Shown here: positions 27,674-36,895 of the stretch, in pieces
Position numbering within the stretch: position 1 is the first letter of the stretch
How the letters are laid out: each line of letters starts with the position of its first letter
Source of the DNA: Nitrospira sp.
Lineage (GTDB): Bacteria; Nitrospirota; Nitrospiria; Nitrospirales; Nitrospiraceae
DNA length: 64,000 nt
Reading direction: 5' to 3'
Assembly: GCA_018242725.1 (NCBI GenBank)
Contig: JAFEBI010000023.1
Span: 62,001-126,000 of the forward strand
The notes under the pieces: model-generated
Databases searched by the model: none
What the model was told of the DNA's origin: nothing
What the model saw: the letters and a program-made list of their open reading frames with translations, nothing else
Position numbers and translations under genes: made by a program

Positions 27674-28011
27674 GACTGCCTTTCGTCATCCAACATGATA
27701 CTGTCGTTGATGAGCTGTTCCAATTCATTCAACTCCTGGGGTTGGAGATCGACAAATCGTACCCCAAACGTTCGATCAACATTCCATTGCACACGGGCTT
27801 GTTCAATCAGGATCGGGGTGTCGTCTCCTGGAACAACCAATTTGACGGCGATTTGCCTCCCTGGTTGAATCACAATGGAGCTTTCGATCCGGGCACCGCT
27901 CAGTGACAAATCTCTGGTCTCACCTTCCACCTCGTGCGAGTTCACCCGGACCAGGCTTTTCACATGAGCGGGAACTCGACGGTGCTGACGACGCTCCATA
28001 TAACTGAGCAT
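27670..28011 (-). CDS. PilZ-domain protein
   Basis: 113-residue single PilZ domain. It begins with the c-di-GMP-binding arginine motif (MERRQHRRVP, RxxxR type) and the second motif is DLSLSGARI (D/NxSxxG). The C-terminal strand pattern is VQWNVDRTFGVRFVDL. It probably binds cyclic di-GMP and acts as a small cytoplasmic effector or adaptor. The start may be the first Met or the Met four codons later. It is divergent from lnt with about 100 nt between them. Confidence 0.85.
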   Translation of the reverse strand: MLSYMERRQHRRVPAHVKSLVRVNSHEVEGETRDLSLSGARIESSIVIQPGRQIAVKLVVPGDDTPILIEQARVQWNVDRTFGVRFVDLQPQELNELEQLINDSIMLDDERQS

Positions 28012-28112
28012 ACCCCATCCAGACCGGGGAAAGCACCCGATATCCGCTCAAGTTGCTGATTGTTCGGGCATTCTCTTGCAAGTCATCGGAGCTTTCGTTA
28101 AGGTACGGCACA

Positions 28113-29729
28113 ATGGACGGGGCTCGTTCGCGCCAACTCATCTTTGCCTGCGCGAGTGGAATATTTCTACCCTTCTGCTTTCCCAAGTTCGATCTGGGTT
28201 TGCTGGCCTGGATCGTCCTTATCCCGCTTCACCTCGCGCTCGACCAATGTTCCAAGTTGCGAGCATTTTGGCTCGGCTGGCTGAGCGGACTGATCGGGTT
28301 CACCGGTATCATGGCCTGGGTCGTCACCGCCATGACCACGTACGGCAAGGTCCCGGAACCGGTAAGCTACGCCATCCTCTTATTGTTGACCACGTACCTT
28401 GGGCTCTACACCGGTCTCTACAGTCTGGCCGTCGTCTGGCTACGCGATCTCATCCCACGCTACGGAATTTTCTTTGCGCCATGCTTCTGGGTTGCCCTTG
28501 AACTGCTCCGCACCTATCTTCTCTCAGGCCTTCCCTGGTGCCTCTTGGGCTACTCACAATACCACGAATTGGAATTGATCCAGATCGCAGACCATACAGG
28601 CGTGTACGGCATTTCATTCCTCATTGTGCTGGTGAATCTGGCGCTAGCAGAGCTGGTCCTGTGGGTGATGCCCTTCTTCCGGGGAGTTCATCCGGTCAAG
28701 CTTCCCTGGGAGCTCCTCACAACCGCAGCCGCCTGCATGGTGCTCTCATGGGTCTATAGCTCGGCGGTCTTGAGCGATCGAAATACAAAGGATCCGAAGA
28801 CCTCCGTTATCATCGGAGTCGTCCAGCCGAACATCGATCAAGCGGTGAAGTGGGACAAGGCCTTTCGTGATGAAACAATGCAGCGTTTCGATCGGCTGAC
28901 CGCCGAACTGGGTACCGGCACCGATTTGGTCGTGTGGCCGGAAGCCGCGACCCCGTTCATCTTGGAGCGTGAAAAAGAGTATCAGTTGCAACTGGGCGCC
29001 TGGGCAGAACGGGCCCAGGCGCCCATTCTCCTCGGGAGTCCGGCCTTGCGCTTCTATCCCGATCGCCGCCCGTTTCTGTTGAACAGCGCGTATTTACTGG
29101 AACGAGACGGTACGGTCCTCGGTCGATACGACAAACACCATCTTGTGCCCTTCGGCGAATATATTCCGCTCAAATCGTCGCTGTTGTTTTTCCTGGACAA
29201 ACTCGTTGAAGGAATCGGGGACTTCGAAGCAGGCCCGGGAGCGACCACACTCTCCTTTACACCAAAGTCATGGGGACCAGAAGGTTCCCAGGGTTCAAGA
29301 CCCGTCAAGTTCGGGGTGGCAATCTGTTACGAAGTGATTTTCCCGGATTTGGTCCGTCAGTTCACCGCAAACGGCGCGGAGTTTTTGGTGACCATCACAA
29401 ACGACGGATGGTTCGGACCGTCCTCAGCCCCTGCCCAGCACTTTGCCATGGTCGTCTTTCGCTCCGTGGAAAATCATGTCGCCTTCGCACGAGCCGCCAA
29501 CACGGGCATCTCCGGGTTTATCGACCCCTTCGGCCACATCATCCACGCAACACCTCTGTTCACGAAGCAGGCCTCCCATGCCATGATCCCGATCAGGCAA
29601 ATCCCTACCTTTTACAGTTATTACGGCGATGTGTTTGCCTACGCCTGTGTTATACTCTGCGCGTTTTTGTGTCTGTTTGGGTATTTTCGCGGCAAAGAAC
29701 CAGCCATGACGGCCGTTACGCCGGCATGA
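28113..29729 (+). CDS. lnt: apolipoprotein N-acyltransferase
   Basis: 538-residue inner-membrane enzyme that adds the third acyl chain to lipoproteins. The N-terminal half has multiple membrane helices (GIFLPFCFPKFDLGLLAWI and onward). The C-terminal nitrilase-like domain has the catalytic triad: Glu in VVWPEAATPF, Lys in GRYDKHHLVPFGEY and Cys in AICYEVIFPD. It also carries NDGWFG and HFAMVVFRSVEN, standard for Lnt. ATG 28113 has AAGG 9 nt upstream, and the open frame upstream of it is rejected. It begins a plus-strand series leading into prfB, lysS and Lol genes. Confidence 0.95.
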   Translation: MDGARSRQLIFACASGIFLPFCFPKFDLGLLAWIVLIPLHLALDQCSKLRAFWLGWLSGLIGFTGIMAWVVTAMTTYGKVPEPVSYAILLLLTTYLGLYTGLYSLAVVWLRDLIPRYGIFFAPCFWVALELLRTYLLSGLPWCLLGYSQYHELELIQIADHTGVYGISFLIVLVNLALAELVLWVMPFFRGVHPVKLPWELLTTAAACMVLSWVYSSAVLSDRNTKDPKTSVIIGVVQPNIDQAVKWDKAFRDETMQRFDRLTAELGTGTDLVVWPEAATPFILEREKEYQLQLGAWAERAQAPILLGSPALRFYPDRRPFLLNSAYLLERDGTVLGRYDKHHLVPFGEYIPLKSSLLFFLDKLVEGIGDFEAGPGATTLSFTPKSWGPEGSQGSRPVKFGVAICYEVIFPDLVRQFTANGAEFLVTITNDGWFGPSSAPAQHFAMVVFRSVENHVAFARAANTGISGFIDPFGHIIHATPLFTKQASHAMIPIRQIPTFYSYYGDVFAYACVILCAFLCLFGYFRGKEPAMTAVTPA

Positions 29730-29750
29730 TCGAAGAAGGAGGATCGTGGC

Positions 29751-30897
29751 ATGTTAGAAGAAGTAGACGCTCGAGTTCGGGTCCTGGCGGATCAGGTCTC
29801 GGAATTACGGGGGCATCTTTGACTTCGCTCACATGACCTCCGAGCTGCAAGAACTCGAAGCGCAAATGGGCCAGCCGCACTTCTGGAATGACGCCCGTGC
29901 CGCGGCGGCGGTAAGCCGAAAGAAAACCACGATCGAACGGGAGCTGCAGCAGTGGCGAGAGCTCGAAACGAAGATGGACGATGTGGGTGCGTTGCTGGAA
30001 CTTGCACGCGAGAGCGGTGACACTGCCCTGGAGACCGAGCTCACGACAGAATTGAACCGGTTGGAGCCACACTTAGCCACGCTGCGAGTCGAGTTGCTCC
30101 TGTCCGGTGAGCTGGACCCCAATAACGCGATTCTGGCGATTCATCCCGGTGCCGGCGGCACTGAATCGCAGGATTGGGCACAAATGCTCCTCCGCATGTA
30201 TGTGCGATGGGCAGAACAGAAAAAATTCAAAGTAGACACGCTGGACTTGCTGCCCGGCGACGAGGCGGGTATCAAAAGCGTGACGATCTCACTCACCGGG
30301 CCCTATGCCTACGGATACCTCAAAGCGGAAGCCGGCGTCCATCGCTTGGTGCGTATTTCCCCGTTCGACTCCAACAAGCGGCGGCACACCTCGTTTGCGT
30401 CCGTCTTTGTGTATCCTGAGCTGAGCGAAGATATCGACGTCGTGGTCGAAGACAAGGATCTGCGGATCGATACCTTCCGCGCGGGAGGAGCCGGAGGCCA
30501 GAACGTCAACAAGGTGGAAACCGCTATCCGCATCACCCACCTCCCAAGCGGGATCGTGGTGCAGTGCCAGAACGAACGTTCGCAACTTCAGAATAGAAAC
30601 GGGGCGATGAAAATCTTAAAGGCGCGTCTCTTTGAACTGGAGCAAAAAAAGAAAGAAGCCGAATTCAACGCCATCGTCGGAGAAAAGAAAGATATCGCGT
30701 GGGGCAGCCAGATTCGATCGTACGTCTTCCAGCCCTACCAAATGGTGAAAGATCACCGGACCGGCCACCAAACCAGCGTGGTGTCGTCCGTCATGGATGG
30801 CGATCTTGATGGCTTTATCGAGGCCTATCTGACCAAAAAGCTCACAAAAGGGAGCAGCCAGTCGTCCGCGAGCAACGAGCTGGACGACGATCTCTAG
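29751..30897 (+). CDS. prfB: peptide chain release factor 2, programmed +1 frameshift
   Basis: RF2, which releases peptides at UGA and UAA. The gene is in two frames. ATG 29751 opens a 23-codon stretch ending in CTT TGA at 29817-29822. Skipping T29820 continues as GAC TTC GCT in the +1 frame to 30897, giving 381 residues. The anticodon-like SPF motif (RISPFDS) and the catalytic GGQ ([11 protein letters not shown]) are present. AAGGAGG precedes the ATG. The C-terminus has a short Ser/Asp-rich extension. It lies 21 nt after lnt and 38 nt before lysS. Confidence 0.95.
29807..29823 (+). promoter_or_regulatory. prfB autoregulatory +1 frameshift site
   Basis: A run of G (29809-29813) acts as the internal Shine-Dalgarno element, 3 nt before the slippery CTTTGAC (29817-29823). 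The arrangement is the same as in the known E. coli prfB site. When RF2 is low, ribosomes pause at UGA and slip +1 to make RF2. Confidence 0.92.
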
Positions 30898-30935
30898 GAG
30901 CTGATGGTTCAACACTCAAGACTTAGAGCGACTCA

Positions 30936-32420
30936 ATGGATGAACTGAACGAACAGCGGCAGCAACGGATAAAGAAACTTGACCTCCTGCGAGAGGCTGG
31001 CATCGCACCCTACGGGACCCGGTTCGAGGTAAAAGACCGGGCCGGACAGCTCATCAAGTCTCATGGTGAGAAAACCAAGGACACGCTTGAACAGGAAAAG
31101 ATCTCTTGTACCTTTGCCGGGCGTGTGATTGCCCTTCGTCGTTTCGGCAAGGCCGGATTCGCCGTGTTACAGGACGGATCCGACCGCCTCCAGGTCTACC
31201 TCAAGAAAGATCTCCTGTCGAATCAGGCCTATACCGTTGTCGAGCAACTCGATCTCGGCGACTGGGTCGGCGTTACCGGAACGTTGTTTCGTACCAAGAC
31301 GGACGAATTCACGGTTGAAGTTCGTCACCTGACGTTTCTCAGTAAGGCCCTTCGCCCGCTGCCAGAAAAATGGCATGGGCTGACCGACGTCGAAACGAGA
31401 TATCGGCAGCGCTACGTGGATTTGATCGCCAATCCTCAAGTCCACCAGATCTTCGCCACTCGAAGCCGCATCATCGCCGGAATCAGATCATTTCTCATCG
31501 AACGAGGATTCCTGGAGGTAGAGACCCCGATGATGCACCCCATTCCCGGTGGCGCAGCCGCGAAACCTTTCGTAACGCATCACAATGCGCTCGGCGTGGA
31601 TCTCTATCTGCGTATCGCACCAGAGCTCTATCTGAAGCGGCTGATCGTCGGGGGATTCCCACGAGTCTTTGAGATCAACCGCAACTTTAGGAATGAAGGC
31701 ATCTCAACGATTCACAATCCAGAATTTACGATGCTGGAATTCTACATGTCCTATGCGGACTATCAGGATCTGATCGCCCTCACCGAGGAATTGATCTCCG
31801 GCTTGGCTCAGCAGGTCTTGGGGACGACGGTGATTCAATACCAGGGCAAGGAGATCATCCTCACGCCACCCTGGCGGCGATGGTCCTACCACCAGGCCAT
31901 CATGGAGATGAATGGTCTTGACCCGTCGGTACTCCAAGATCGTGACAAGGCCTTGGCAGCAGCCAAACAGCTGAATGTTCACGTAGACCCCACATCCACC
32001 TTGTTCGCGATCCTCAACGAGATCTTCGAGGAAACCGTTGAGCCGAACCTTCAACAGCCGACCTTTATCACCGACTACCCAATTGAAATTTCCCCGCTCG
32101 CGAGACGGAAGGATACTGATCCAGCCTTGACCGATCGATTCGAGCTGTACATCGCCGGCAGAGAGATTGCGAACGCATTCTCCGAGTTGAATGATCCGCT
32201 GGACCAACGTGAGCGGTTTGAAGGCCAGGCCGCTCAGCGTGAAGCGGGCGATGAGGAAGCCCATCTTGTCGATGAAGATTTCTTGCGCGCCCTCGAATTC
32301 GGCATGCCCCCGACCGCCGGAGAGGGGATCGGGATCGACCGTCTGATCATGCTGTTGACCGACCAGGCATCTATTCGAGACGTCGTCCTCTTTCCTCAGC
32401 TCCGACCGGAGAAATCGTAA
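30936..32420 (+). CDS. lysS: lysyl-tRNA synthetase, class II
   Basis: 494 residues, the usual length. The N-terminal OB-fold anticodon domain (FAGRVIALRRFGKAGFAVLQDGS) is followed by the class II core: motif 1 around FLEVETPMMHPIPGGAAAKPF, motif 2 FEINRNFRNEGISTIHNPEFTMLE (read in parts) and motif 3 GEGIGIDRLIMLL. It charges tRNA-Lys with lysine in the cytoplasm. The prfB-lysS order is the same as in enterobacteria, where the pair is also adjacent. Confidence 0.96.
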   Translation: MDELNEQRQQRIKKLDLLREAGIAPYGTRFEVKDRAGQLIKSHGEKTKDTLEQEKISCTFAGRVIALRRFGKAGFAVLQDGSDRLQVYLKKDLLSNQAYTVVEQLDLGDWVGVTGTLFRTKTDEFTVEVRHLTFLSKALRPLPEKWHGLTDVETRYRQRYVDLIANPQVHQIFATRSRIIAGIRSFLIERGFLEVETPMMHPIPGGAAAKPFVTHHNALGVDLYLRIAPELYLKRLIVGGFPRVFEINRNFRNEGISTIHNPEFTMLEFYMSYADYQDLIALTEELISGLAQQVLGTTVIQYQGKEIILTPPWRRWSYHQAIMEMNGLDPSVLQDRDKALAAAKQLNVHVDPTSTLFAILNEIFEETVEPNLQQPTFITDYPIEISPLARRKDTDPALTDRFELYIAGREIANAFSELNDPLDQRERFEGQAAQREAGDEEAHLVDEDFLRALEFGMPPTAGEGIGIDRLIMLLTDQASIRDVVLFPQLRPEKS

Positions 32421-32422
32421 GA

Positions 32423-33700
32423 GTGACCCTTCCCTTTGAAATCTTCGTTGGGCTCCGCTATCTACGCGCCAAGCGCCGGAACCGGACCATTTCGCTGAAC
32501 ACCTTCGTATCGATCGCCGGCATTACATTGGGCGTCGCGGCACTGATCGGAACAGTCGGCATCATGACGGGATTCAGGGAGGACATCCAGAGCAAGATTC
32601 TCGGCACCACCGCTCATATCATTGTTCAAGAACGCATGAAAGAGAATATGACCGACTATGAGCGCTTGGCCGATACGGTTCAGACGGTACCCGACGTAGT
32701 GGCCGCGACACCGTTTGTCCTGAGACAGGTGCTCCTCACCACACCATCAGGCGTACAGGGGATCGTCCTTCGCGGGATCGACCCACAACGAGAAGCGAAT
32801 GTGACAGAGCTCGCCAAAAACATTACGACAGGGCAGTTAGGCGACCTCCTCACACCGATCAAGGTGATGCAGGCTCCTGCCGACGACCCTCAAGGGGAAC
32901 CACGTCCCGTTGAAAAACCAGGCATCATTCTAGGCAAGGAGCTGGCTCTCAGATTGGGAGTGTTTATCGGCGATACTGTGAATGTGGTCTCTCCCGTCGG
33001 ACCGATCAGCGCGATGGGCATGGTTCCCAAGATTCGAACCTTTGCCGTCGTCGCCCTCTTTCATTCCGGCATGTACGAGTACGATTCGTCTCTGGCCTAT
33101 ATCGAACTCGGTGAAGCCCAGAAGTTTTTCAACATGGCCGCCAGCGTGACCGGCGTGGAAGTCAAAGTCACCGATGTGTTCCGTGCCGCGGATATCGCTC
33201 GCACTATTGAACAGGAGTTAGGATTCAGTCATGGGGCGAGAGATTGGATGCAGATGAATCGCAATCTTTTTTCGGCGCTTAAGCTGGAGAAGACGATGAT
33301 GTTTCTCCTCCTGGTCCTGATCACGATTGTAGCCTCCTTCAACATCGTCAGCACATTGACCATGATCGTCACGGAGAAGCAGAAGGAAATTGCGATCCTC
33401 AAGGCAATGGGCGCGACGAAGCAGAGCATTCGCCGTATCTTCATGCTCAACGGATTGATCATCGGATTCACCGGAACCGGCATCGGAATCCCGTTAGGCT
33501 ATGCGTTTCTCTGGCTGATTCAAACGTTTTGGACCTTCGACCCGAGCGTGTATTACATCTCAACCATTCCCGTGCACGTGTTGGCAGAGGACGTGTTGCT
33601 CGTGGCGGGATCGGCCATTTTGATCAGTTTTGTCGCAACGGTCCACCCGGCCAATCAGGCCGCAAAACTGGAACCAGTGGCGGCGTTGCGATATGAGTAG
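32423..33700 (+). CDS. LolC/LolE-type lipoprotein-releasing ABC permease
   Basis: 425-residue MacB/FtsX-type permease. N-terminal cytoplasmic segment FEIFVGLRYLRAKRRNR, first helix ITLGVAALIGTVGIMTGF, large periplasmic domain, then three C-terminal helices (MFLLLVLITIVASFNIVSTLTMI onward). The coupling segment is EKQKEIAILKAMGATKQSI. It works with LolD to extract lipoproteins from the inner membrane. Only one LolC/E gene is seen, so the transporter may be a LolF-like homodimer. GTG start at 32423, 2 nt after the lysS stop, with GGAG about 11 nt upstream. Confidence 0.92.
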   Translation: MTLPFEIFVGLRYLRAKRRNRTISLNTFVSIAGITLGVAALIGTVGIMTGFREDIQSKILGTTAHIIVQERMKENMTDYERLADTVQTVPDVVAATPFVLRQVLLTTPSGVQGIVLRGIDPQREANVTELAKNITTGQLGDLLTPIKVMQAPADDPQGEPRPVEKPGIILGKELALRLGVFIGDTVNVVSPVGPISAMGMVPKIRTFAVVALFHSGMYEYDSSLAYIELGEAQKFFNMAASVTGVEVKVTDVFRAADIARTIEQELGFSHGARDWMQMNRNLFSALKLEKTMMFLLLVLITIVASFNIVSTLTMIVTEKQKEIAILKAMGATKQSIRRIFMLNGLIIGFTGTGIGIPLGYAFLWLIQTFWTFDPSVYYISTIPVHVLAEDVLLVAGSAILISFVATVHPANQAAKLEPVAALRYE

Positions 33701-33726
33701 ACTCACAAGACTCAGCATTGAGGACC

Positions 33727-33782
33727 GAGGACTGAATCGTCATTACCCATCCCAATATTTTGAGCTTCAGCCTTCAGTCCTC
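33727..33782 (+). repeat. inverted repeat between lolC/E and lolD
   Basis: Perfect 10-bp arms, GAGGACTGAA (33727-33736) and TTCAGTCCTC (33773-33782), separated by 36 nt. It falls in the 92-nt gap before the lolD start, with the right arm ending 10 nt before the ATG. Folding could mask or expose the lolD start; it could also be a dispersed repeat. Confidence 0.55.
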
Positions 33783-33792
33783 ATCGCGGAAC

Positions 33793-34455
33793 ATGATTAA
33801 CGTCACCAATCTATATAAGTCCTTCTCGATGGGATCCTACGAAGTACCCGTGCTCAAGGGAATCAACCTTGAGATACAGCGCGGCGAGCTGGTCGCCATT
33901 GTAGGCGCCTCCGGGGCCGGGAAAAGCACCTTGCTCCACATTATTGGCACCCTCGATAACCCGAGCAGTGGGACCGTCACGTTCGATGGGCAAGACCTCT
34001 TTCGCATGACCGAGGCGCAACAAGCGGAGTTCCGTAATCGACGGATCGGGTTTGTCTTCCAATTCCATCACTTACTCGCTGAATTCACTGCTCTGGAAAA
34101 TGCCTGCATGCCGGCGTTCGTGCAACGTCGCGACCCCACCGTTGTTAAGGCAGAAGCCACCACCATCCTCACGGAAGTTGGATTGGGTCATCGGTTGCAT
34201 CACAAGCCCGGAGAACTATCAGGAGGAGAACAGCAGCGAGTCGCCATGGCTCGCGCGCTCATGCAAAAACCGAATGTGGTCTTGGCTGATGAACCAACCG
34301 GCAACCTCGATACCCACAGCGGAGACGGGTTGTTTGGATTGATGCGCATGTTGAGCAAGACGCGCGGCACGACCTTCGTGATCGTCACGCATAACGACAA
34401 GCTCTCCGCCCAGTCCGACCGAATTATCCACATGCAGGACGGACAAATCGTCTGA
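33793..34455 (+). CDS. lolD: LolD-type ATPase of the lipoprotein exporter
   Basis: 220-residue ABC ATPase: Walker A GASGAGKST, signature LSGGEQQRVAMARAL, Walker B VVLADEPTGNLD, H-loop VIVTHN. The N-terminal INVTNLYKSFSMGSYEVPVLKGI is standard for LolD/MacB-type ATPases. ATG 33793 is preferred; an upstream TTG would add 11 residues lying in the inverted repeat. The adjacent permease makes LolD far more likely than a MacB-type drug or antimicrobial-peptide pump. Confidence 0.92.
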   Translation: MINVTNLYKSFSMGSYEVPVLKGINLEIQRGELVAIVGASGAGKSTLLHIIGTLDNPSSGTVTFDGQDLFRMTEAQQAEFRNRRIGFVFQFHHLLAEFTALENACMPAFVQRRDPTVVKAEATTILTEVGLGHRLHHKPGELSGGEQQRVAMARALMQKPNVVLADEPTGNLDTHSGDGLFGLMRMLSKTRGTTFVIVTHNDKLSAQSDRIIHMQDGQIV

Positions 34456-34473
34456 AGGTAACTCGCCATCCGA

Positions 34474-34524
34474 CGAGATGGCTCACCTCTTTCGCATTTC
34501 TTCTGTATCTTGGGAGCCATCTCG
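34474..34524 (+). repeat. inverted repeat after lolD
   Basis: Perfect 11-bp arms, CGAGATGGCTC (34474-34484) and GAGCCATCTCG (34514-34524), with a 29-nt loop, starting 18 nt after the lolD stop. It could reduce read-through or protect the 3' end. The loop is long and no T run follows, so it is not a typical terminator. Confidence 0.5.
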
Positions 34525-34633
34525 CGTCGGACACCCCCCTCCTACCCTCACGCTGACCGGTGAGCAACCTGCGATTCCTTGACGAACATTTGATCCTTCT
34601 CTAGACTCGCGTAGATTCCCATTTGCTCTAGAG

Positions 34634-35785
34634 ATGAACATGCACTGCCCATCGCCGTTTCGCATAGGCCTGTTGTTGGCCCTGTCTGCATGGCCTTCAC
34701 TCGCAGCGGCGGCGGAATTCGTCATCTCAGGCCCTCGTGCCATGGGCATGGGCGGAGCCGGGGTTGCCGTCACAACCAATGCGCTCGCCACCTACTGGAA
34801 CCCCGCCGGCCTGGCCATGACTCAAACCGTAGACATTCGTCTTCAGGGTGGTGGACAGGCGACGGATCGGCAGGGCATCGGGGATGCCCTGCATGACCTG
34901 GAGAACTTCGATCGTAACGATACATCTCTAGCCAACCAAGCTAAAGCCCAGTCGATTGCCGACCGTATCAATCGACCAGGCGCCACGGTTTCAGTCAACG
35001 GATCGGCCGGCCTCTATTTCAAAGGACACATTGGTGAACATGCATTCGGATTCAACGTATCGGACGTTGCTACCGGTGGAGGATTCGTTTCAACACCCGT
35101 GACAGTCACTCCACCTAGTAGCCCAGGATCACCCATCACCGCAACTGGTCAAATGGCGCTTCGCGGCCTGGAAGCCAGGCAACTAGCTTTTTCCTATGCC
35201 TATGCCTTCGCCGACAAGATGTTTTCCATCGGAATAACGGCAAAGGTCATTCAAGGCGCGTCGTACAATGGCTCCACTGAACTTCACGGGGGAAGTGGGG
35301 TCAGCACAACCGATCACTTCGGTAAACCGAACATCTCCACGACCTACGGAATTGACGTCGGAGCAATCTATCGGCCATCCTCGTGGATTAGAATGGGGGT
35401 CGTCGCAAAGGATATCAACACACCAACGTTCGATGCCGCCGGCGGAGGCACGCTGAAGTTAGAGCCTCAAGTTCGAGTCGGTCTTGCATTGAACCCTTAT
35501 TCGACTCTCACCTTAACAGCCGATGTAGACGCGACATCGAACAAGACCTTTGTCCCAGGTGTGAAGAGCCAGCTGCTGAGTTTGGGACTCGAACAGACAA
35601 TTTTGTCGGAATTCCTTTCGTTTCGGATCGGAACATTCAAAAATATGCAGGATGCATCAACTCCCTTTGTCCCGACAGCAGGCTTAGGCATCCGGTGGTT
35701 TAATTTCCGAGCCGATGCCGGTGGAGGATATGACTTTCGTGAAAAAGGCGCGCTCGTGTCCGCTTCTATTTCCTTGACCTTCTAA
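34634..35785 (+). CDS. TraF-like outer-membrane beta-barrel protein
   Basis: 383 residues with a signal peptide (IGLLLALSAWPSLAAA). The mature start is AEFVISGPRAMGMGGAGVAVTTNALATYWNPAGLA, read in pieces, the motif common to TraF_2 and FadL/PorV-type barrels. The rest alternates polar and hydrophobic residues as in beta strands and ends in an aromatic residue (SASISLTF), as expected for BAM-dependent barrels. No conjugation genes are near, so the 'conjugal transfer' label of the family should not be taken as function. Confidence 0.8.
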   Translation: MNMHCPSPFRIGLLLALSAWPSLAAAAEFVISGPRAMGMGGAGVAVTTNALATYWNPAGLAMTQTVDIRLQGGGQATDRQGIGDALHDLENFDRNDTSLANQAKAQSIADRINRPGATVSVNGSAGLYFKGHIGEHAFGFNVSDVATGGGFVSTPVTVTPPSSPGSPITATGQMALRGLEARQLAFSYAYAFADKMFSIGITAKVIQGASYNGSTELHGGSGVSTTDHFGKPNISTTYGIDVGAIYRPSSWIRMGVVAKDINTPTFDAAGGGTLKLEPQVRVGLALNPYSTLTLTADVDATSNKTFVPGVKSQLLSLGLEQTILSEFLSFRIGTFKNMQDASTPFVPTAGLGIRWFNFRADAGGGYDFREKGALVSASISLTF

Positions 35786-35800
35786 TGGTATACTAAACCC

Positions 35801-36406
35801 ATGCTGACTCGATCATCTACGCACATCCTATCTCTCGCATTATTTGTTGTATTACTCAACGGCTGCGGTGGGTTACAGGAGGTGTGGGAGGGCCCTGGCG
35901 CCAGGGTGTTTCGCCCCCAGACCATCGCCGTACTGCCACCGATGGCCAGCCAGTACGACAGCGCTCGCGAAGACATTCAGGATGTCCTGGTGGGAGCCTT
36001 AAATCGGCAAGGCAATATCGAGCGGGTCGTCTCGCCTGAAAATGTCACGGATATCTTTCAAGCTTCAAAAGAGGCGTTTGATTCACTGGTGTTCTACTTT
36101 TCTCGCCTAGAGATGACCGGACAATCCGACAAAGATTCGGCCATCAAGCTTGGGAAAGCGCTGAACGTCGACTCATTCCTCGTCGTGCGAGTCAACTCAT
36201 GGGAATACGTCCGCAAGGAAGGCGATAACGTCGGGCGAGTGGGTCTGAGCCTTCGACTGATCGATGCCGCCACCGGCACGACAGTCTGGAAAGCACGTCA
36301 CGAACGGTCAGACAGTTATATGTTCATCAAGCCGAGCCTCAAGGACATTGCACGAGAGCTCGCCAGCGAGATGATCCGATACATGCCCCCGACAGCCAAG
36401 AAGTAA
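35801..36406 (+). CDS. GNA1162-like lipoprotein (DUF799-like)
   Basis: 201-residue lipoprotein. The lipobox LLNGC ends a short signal. The mature part begins with FRPQTIAVLPPMASQYDSAREDIQDVL, an alpha/beta fold like the CsgG/GNA1162 group, and the middle reads LNVDSFLVVRVNSWEYV with GLSLRLIDAATGTTVWKARH. It starts 15 nt after the barrel gene ends, so they form a pair. The role may be assembly of an envelope complex; not proven. Confidence 0.72.
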   Translation: MLTRSSTHILSLALFVVLLNGCGGLQEVWEGPGARVFRPQTIAVLPPMASQYDSAREDIQDVLVGALNRQGNIERVVSPENVTDIFQASKEAFDSLVFYFSRLEMTGQSDKDSAIKLGKALNVDSFLVVRVNSWEYVRKEGDNVGRVGLSLRLIDAATGTTVWKARHERSDSYMFIKPSLKDIARELASEMIRYMPPTAKK

Positions 36407-36889
36407 GACTCCCTCGTCGTCTCCCTAATCCGTATTGCACACTTGTCCTATATCACAAGCTTCATTCTTACCACCTTGTTCCACATTGCATCCCGTGTTT
36501 CCTACCTGCGTTGAGCCTTGTCGAGCATTGGGAGAGCAAAGTTGATGCAGTAGTGACTCTCCGTATGTCTGGAGTCACTGACCGGATGTCTGGTATCTCA
36601 CGAGACTGGGCCCAAAGCCATCGCGCACGAAATGACGTGACGATCGACAATCTATGAACTGAACGAAATAATAACCGGGTATCTCTTGGAACAATTGTTG
36701 AGGTGATCCGCCCTACAACGGGGTTATCAGATATCCACAAGGGAGTCCCTGATCATGCGCGTGTTGGGTTTGAACGAGAACGGCCGGCCTCTTGCAAGGC
36801 CGACCGTTACAGAACCCGCAGATTTGGCTTCTGAGCAGTCTTGCAAGCCTGTTCAGGAGCACCAACTGTTCCCTTTCAAAGAAGGGAAC
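36407..36889. other. intergenic region between convergent genes
   Basis: 483 nt. It holds a 10-bp GC-rich inverted repeat (36781-36790 and 36797-36806, one mismatch, 6-nt loop) without a T run, and a second stem-loop next to the propeller gene. A short ORF (36755-36895) begins here. The rest shows direct short repeats of ATGTCTGG (around 36565 and 36588) but no gene. Confidence 0.45.
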
Positions 36890-36895
36890 TCATAG
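36755..36895 (+). CDS. possible 46-residue protein
   Basis: Small ORF with a good Shine-Dalgarno (GGGAG, 9 nt before ATG). The protein begins MRVLGLNENGRPLARPT and ends QLFPFKEGNS. It contains both stem-loops of this intergenic region, which may mean that it is chance or that the hairpins lie in its mRNA. Its end overlaps the stop of the convergent propeller gene. No family is recognised. Confidence 0.3.
   Translation: MRVLGLNENGRPLARPTVTEPADLASEQSCKPVQEHQLFPFKEGNS
36868..36889 (-). terminator. stem-loop after the propeller gene
   Basis: Perfect 8-bp arms GTTCCCTT (36868-36875) and AAGGGAAC (36882-36889) with a 6-nt loop, directly after the TGA of the minus-strand propeller gene. There is no clear U tract, so it may be a weak terminator or 3'-end stabiliser. 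Confidence 0.5.

Noticed and set aside
34634-35785. TraF-like protein as evidence of a conjugative element
   Set aside because: No other transfer genes, relaxase or coupling protein nearby; the family includes general outer-membrane barrels.
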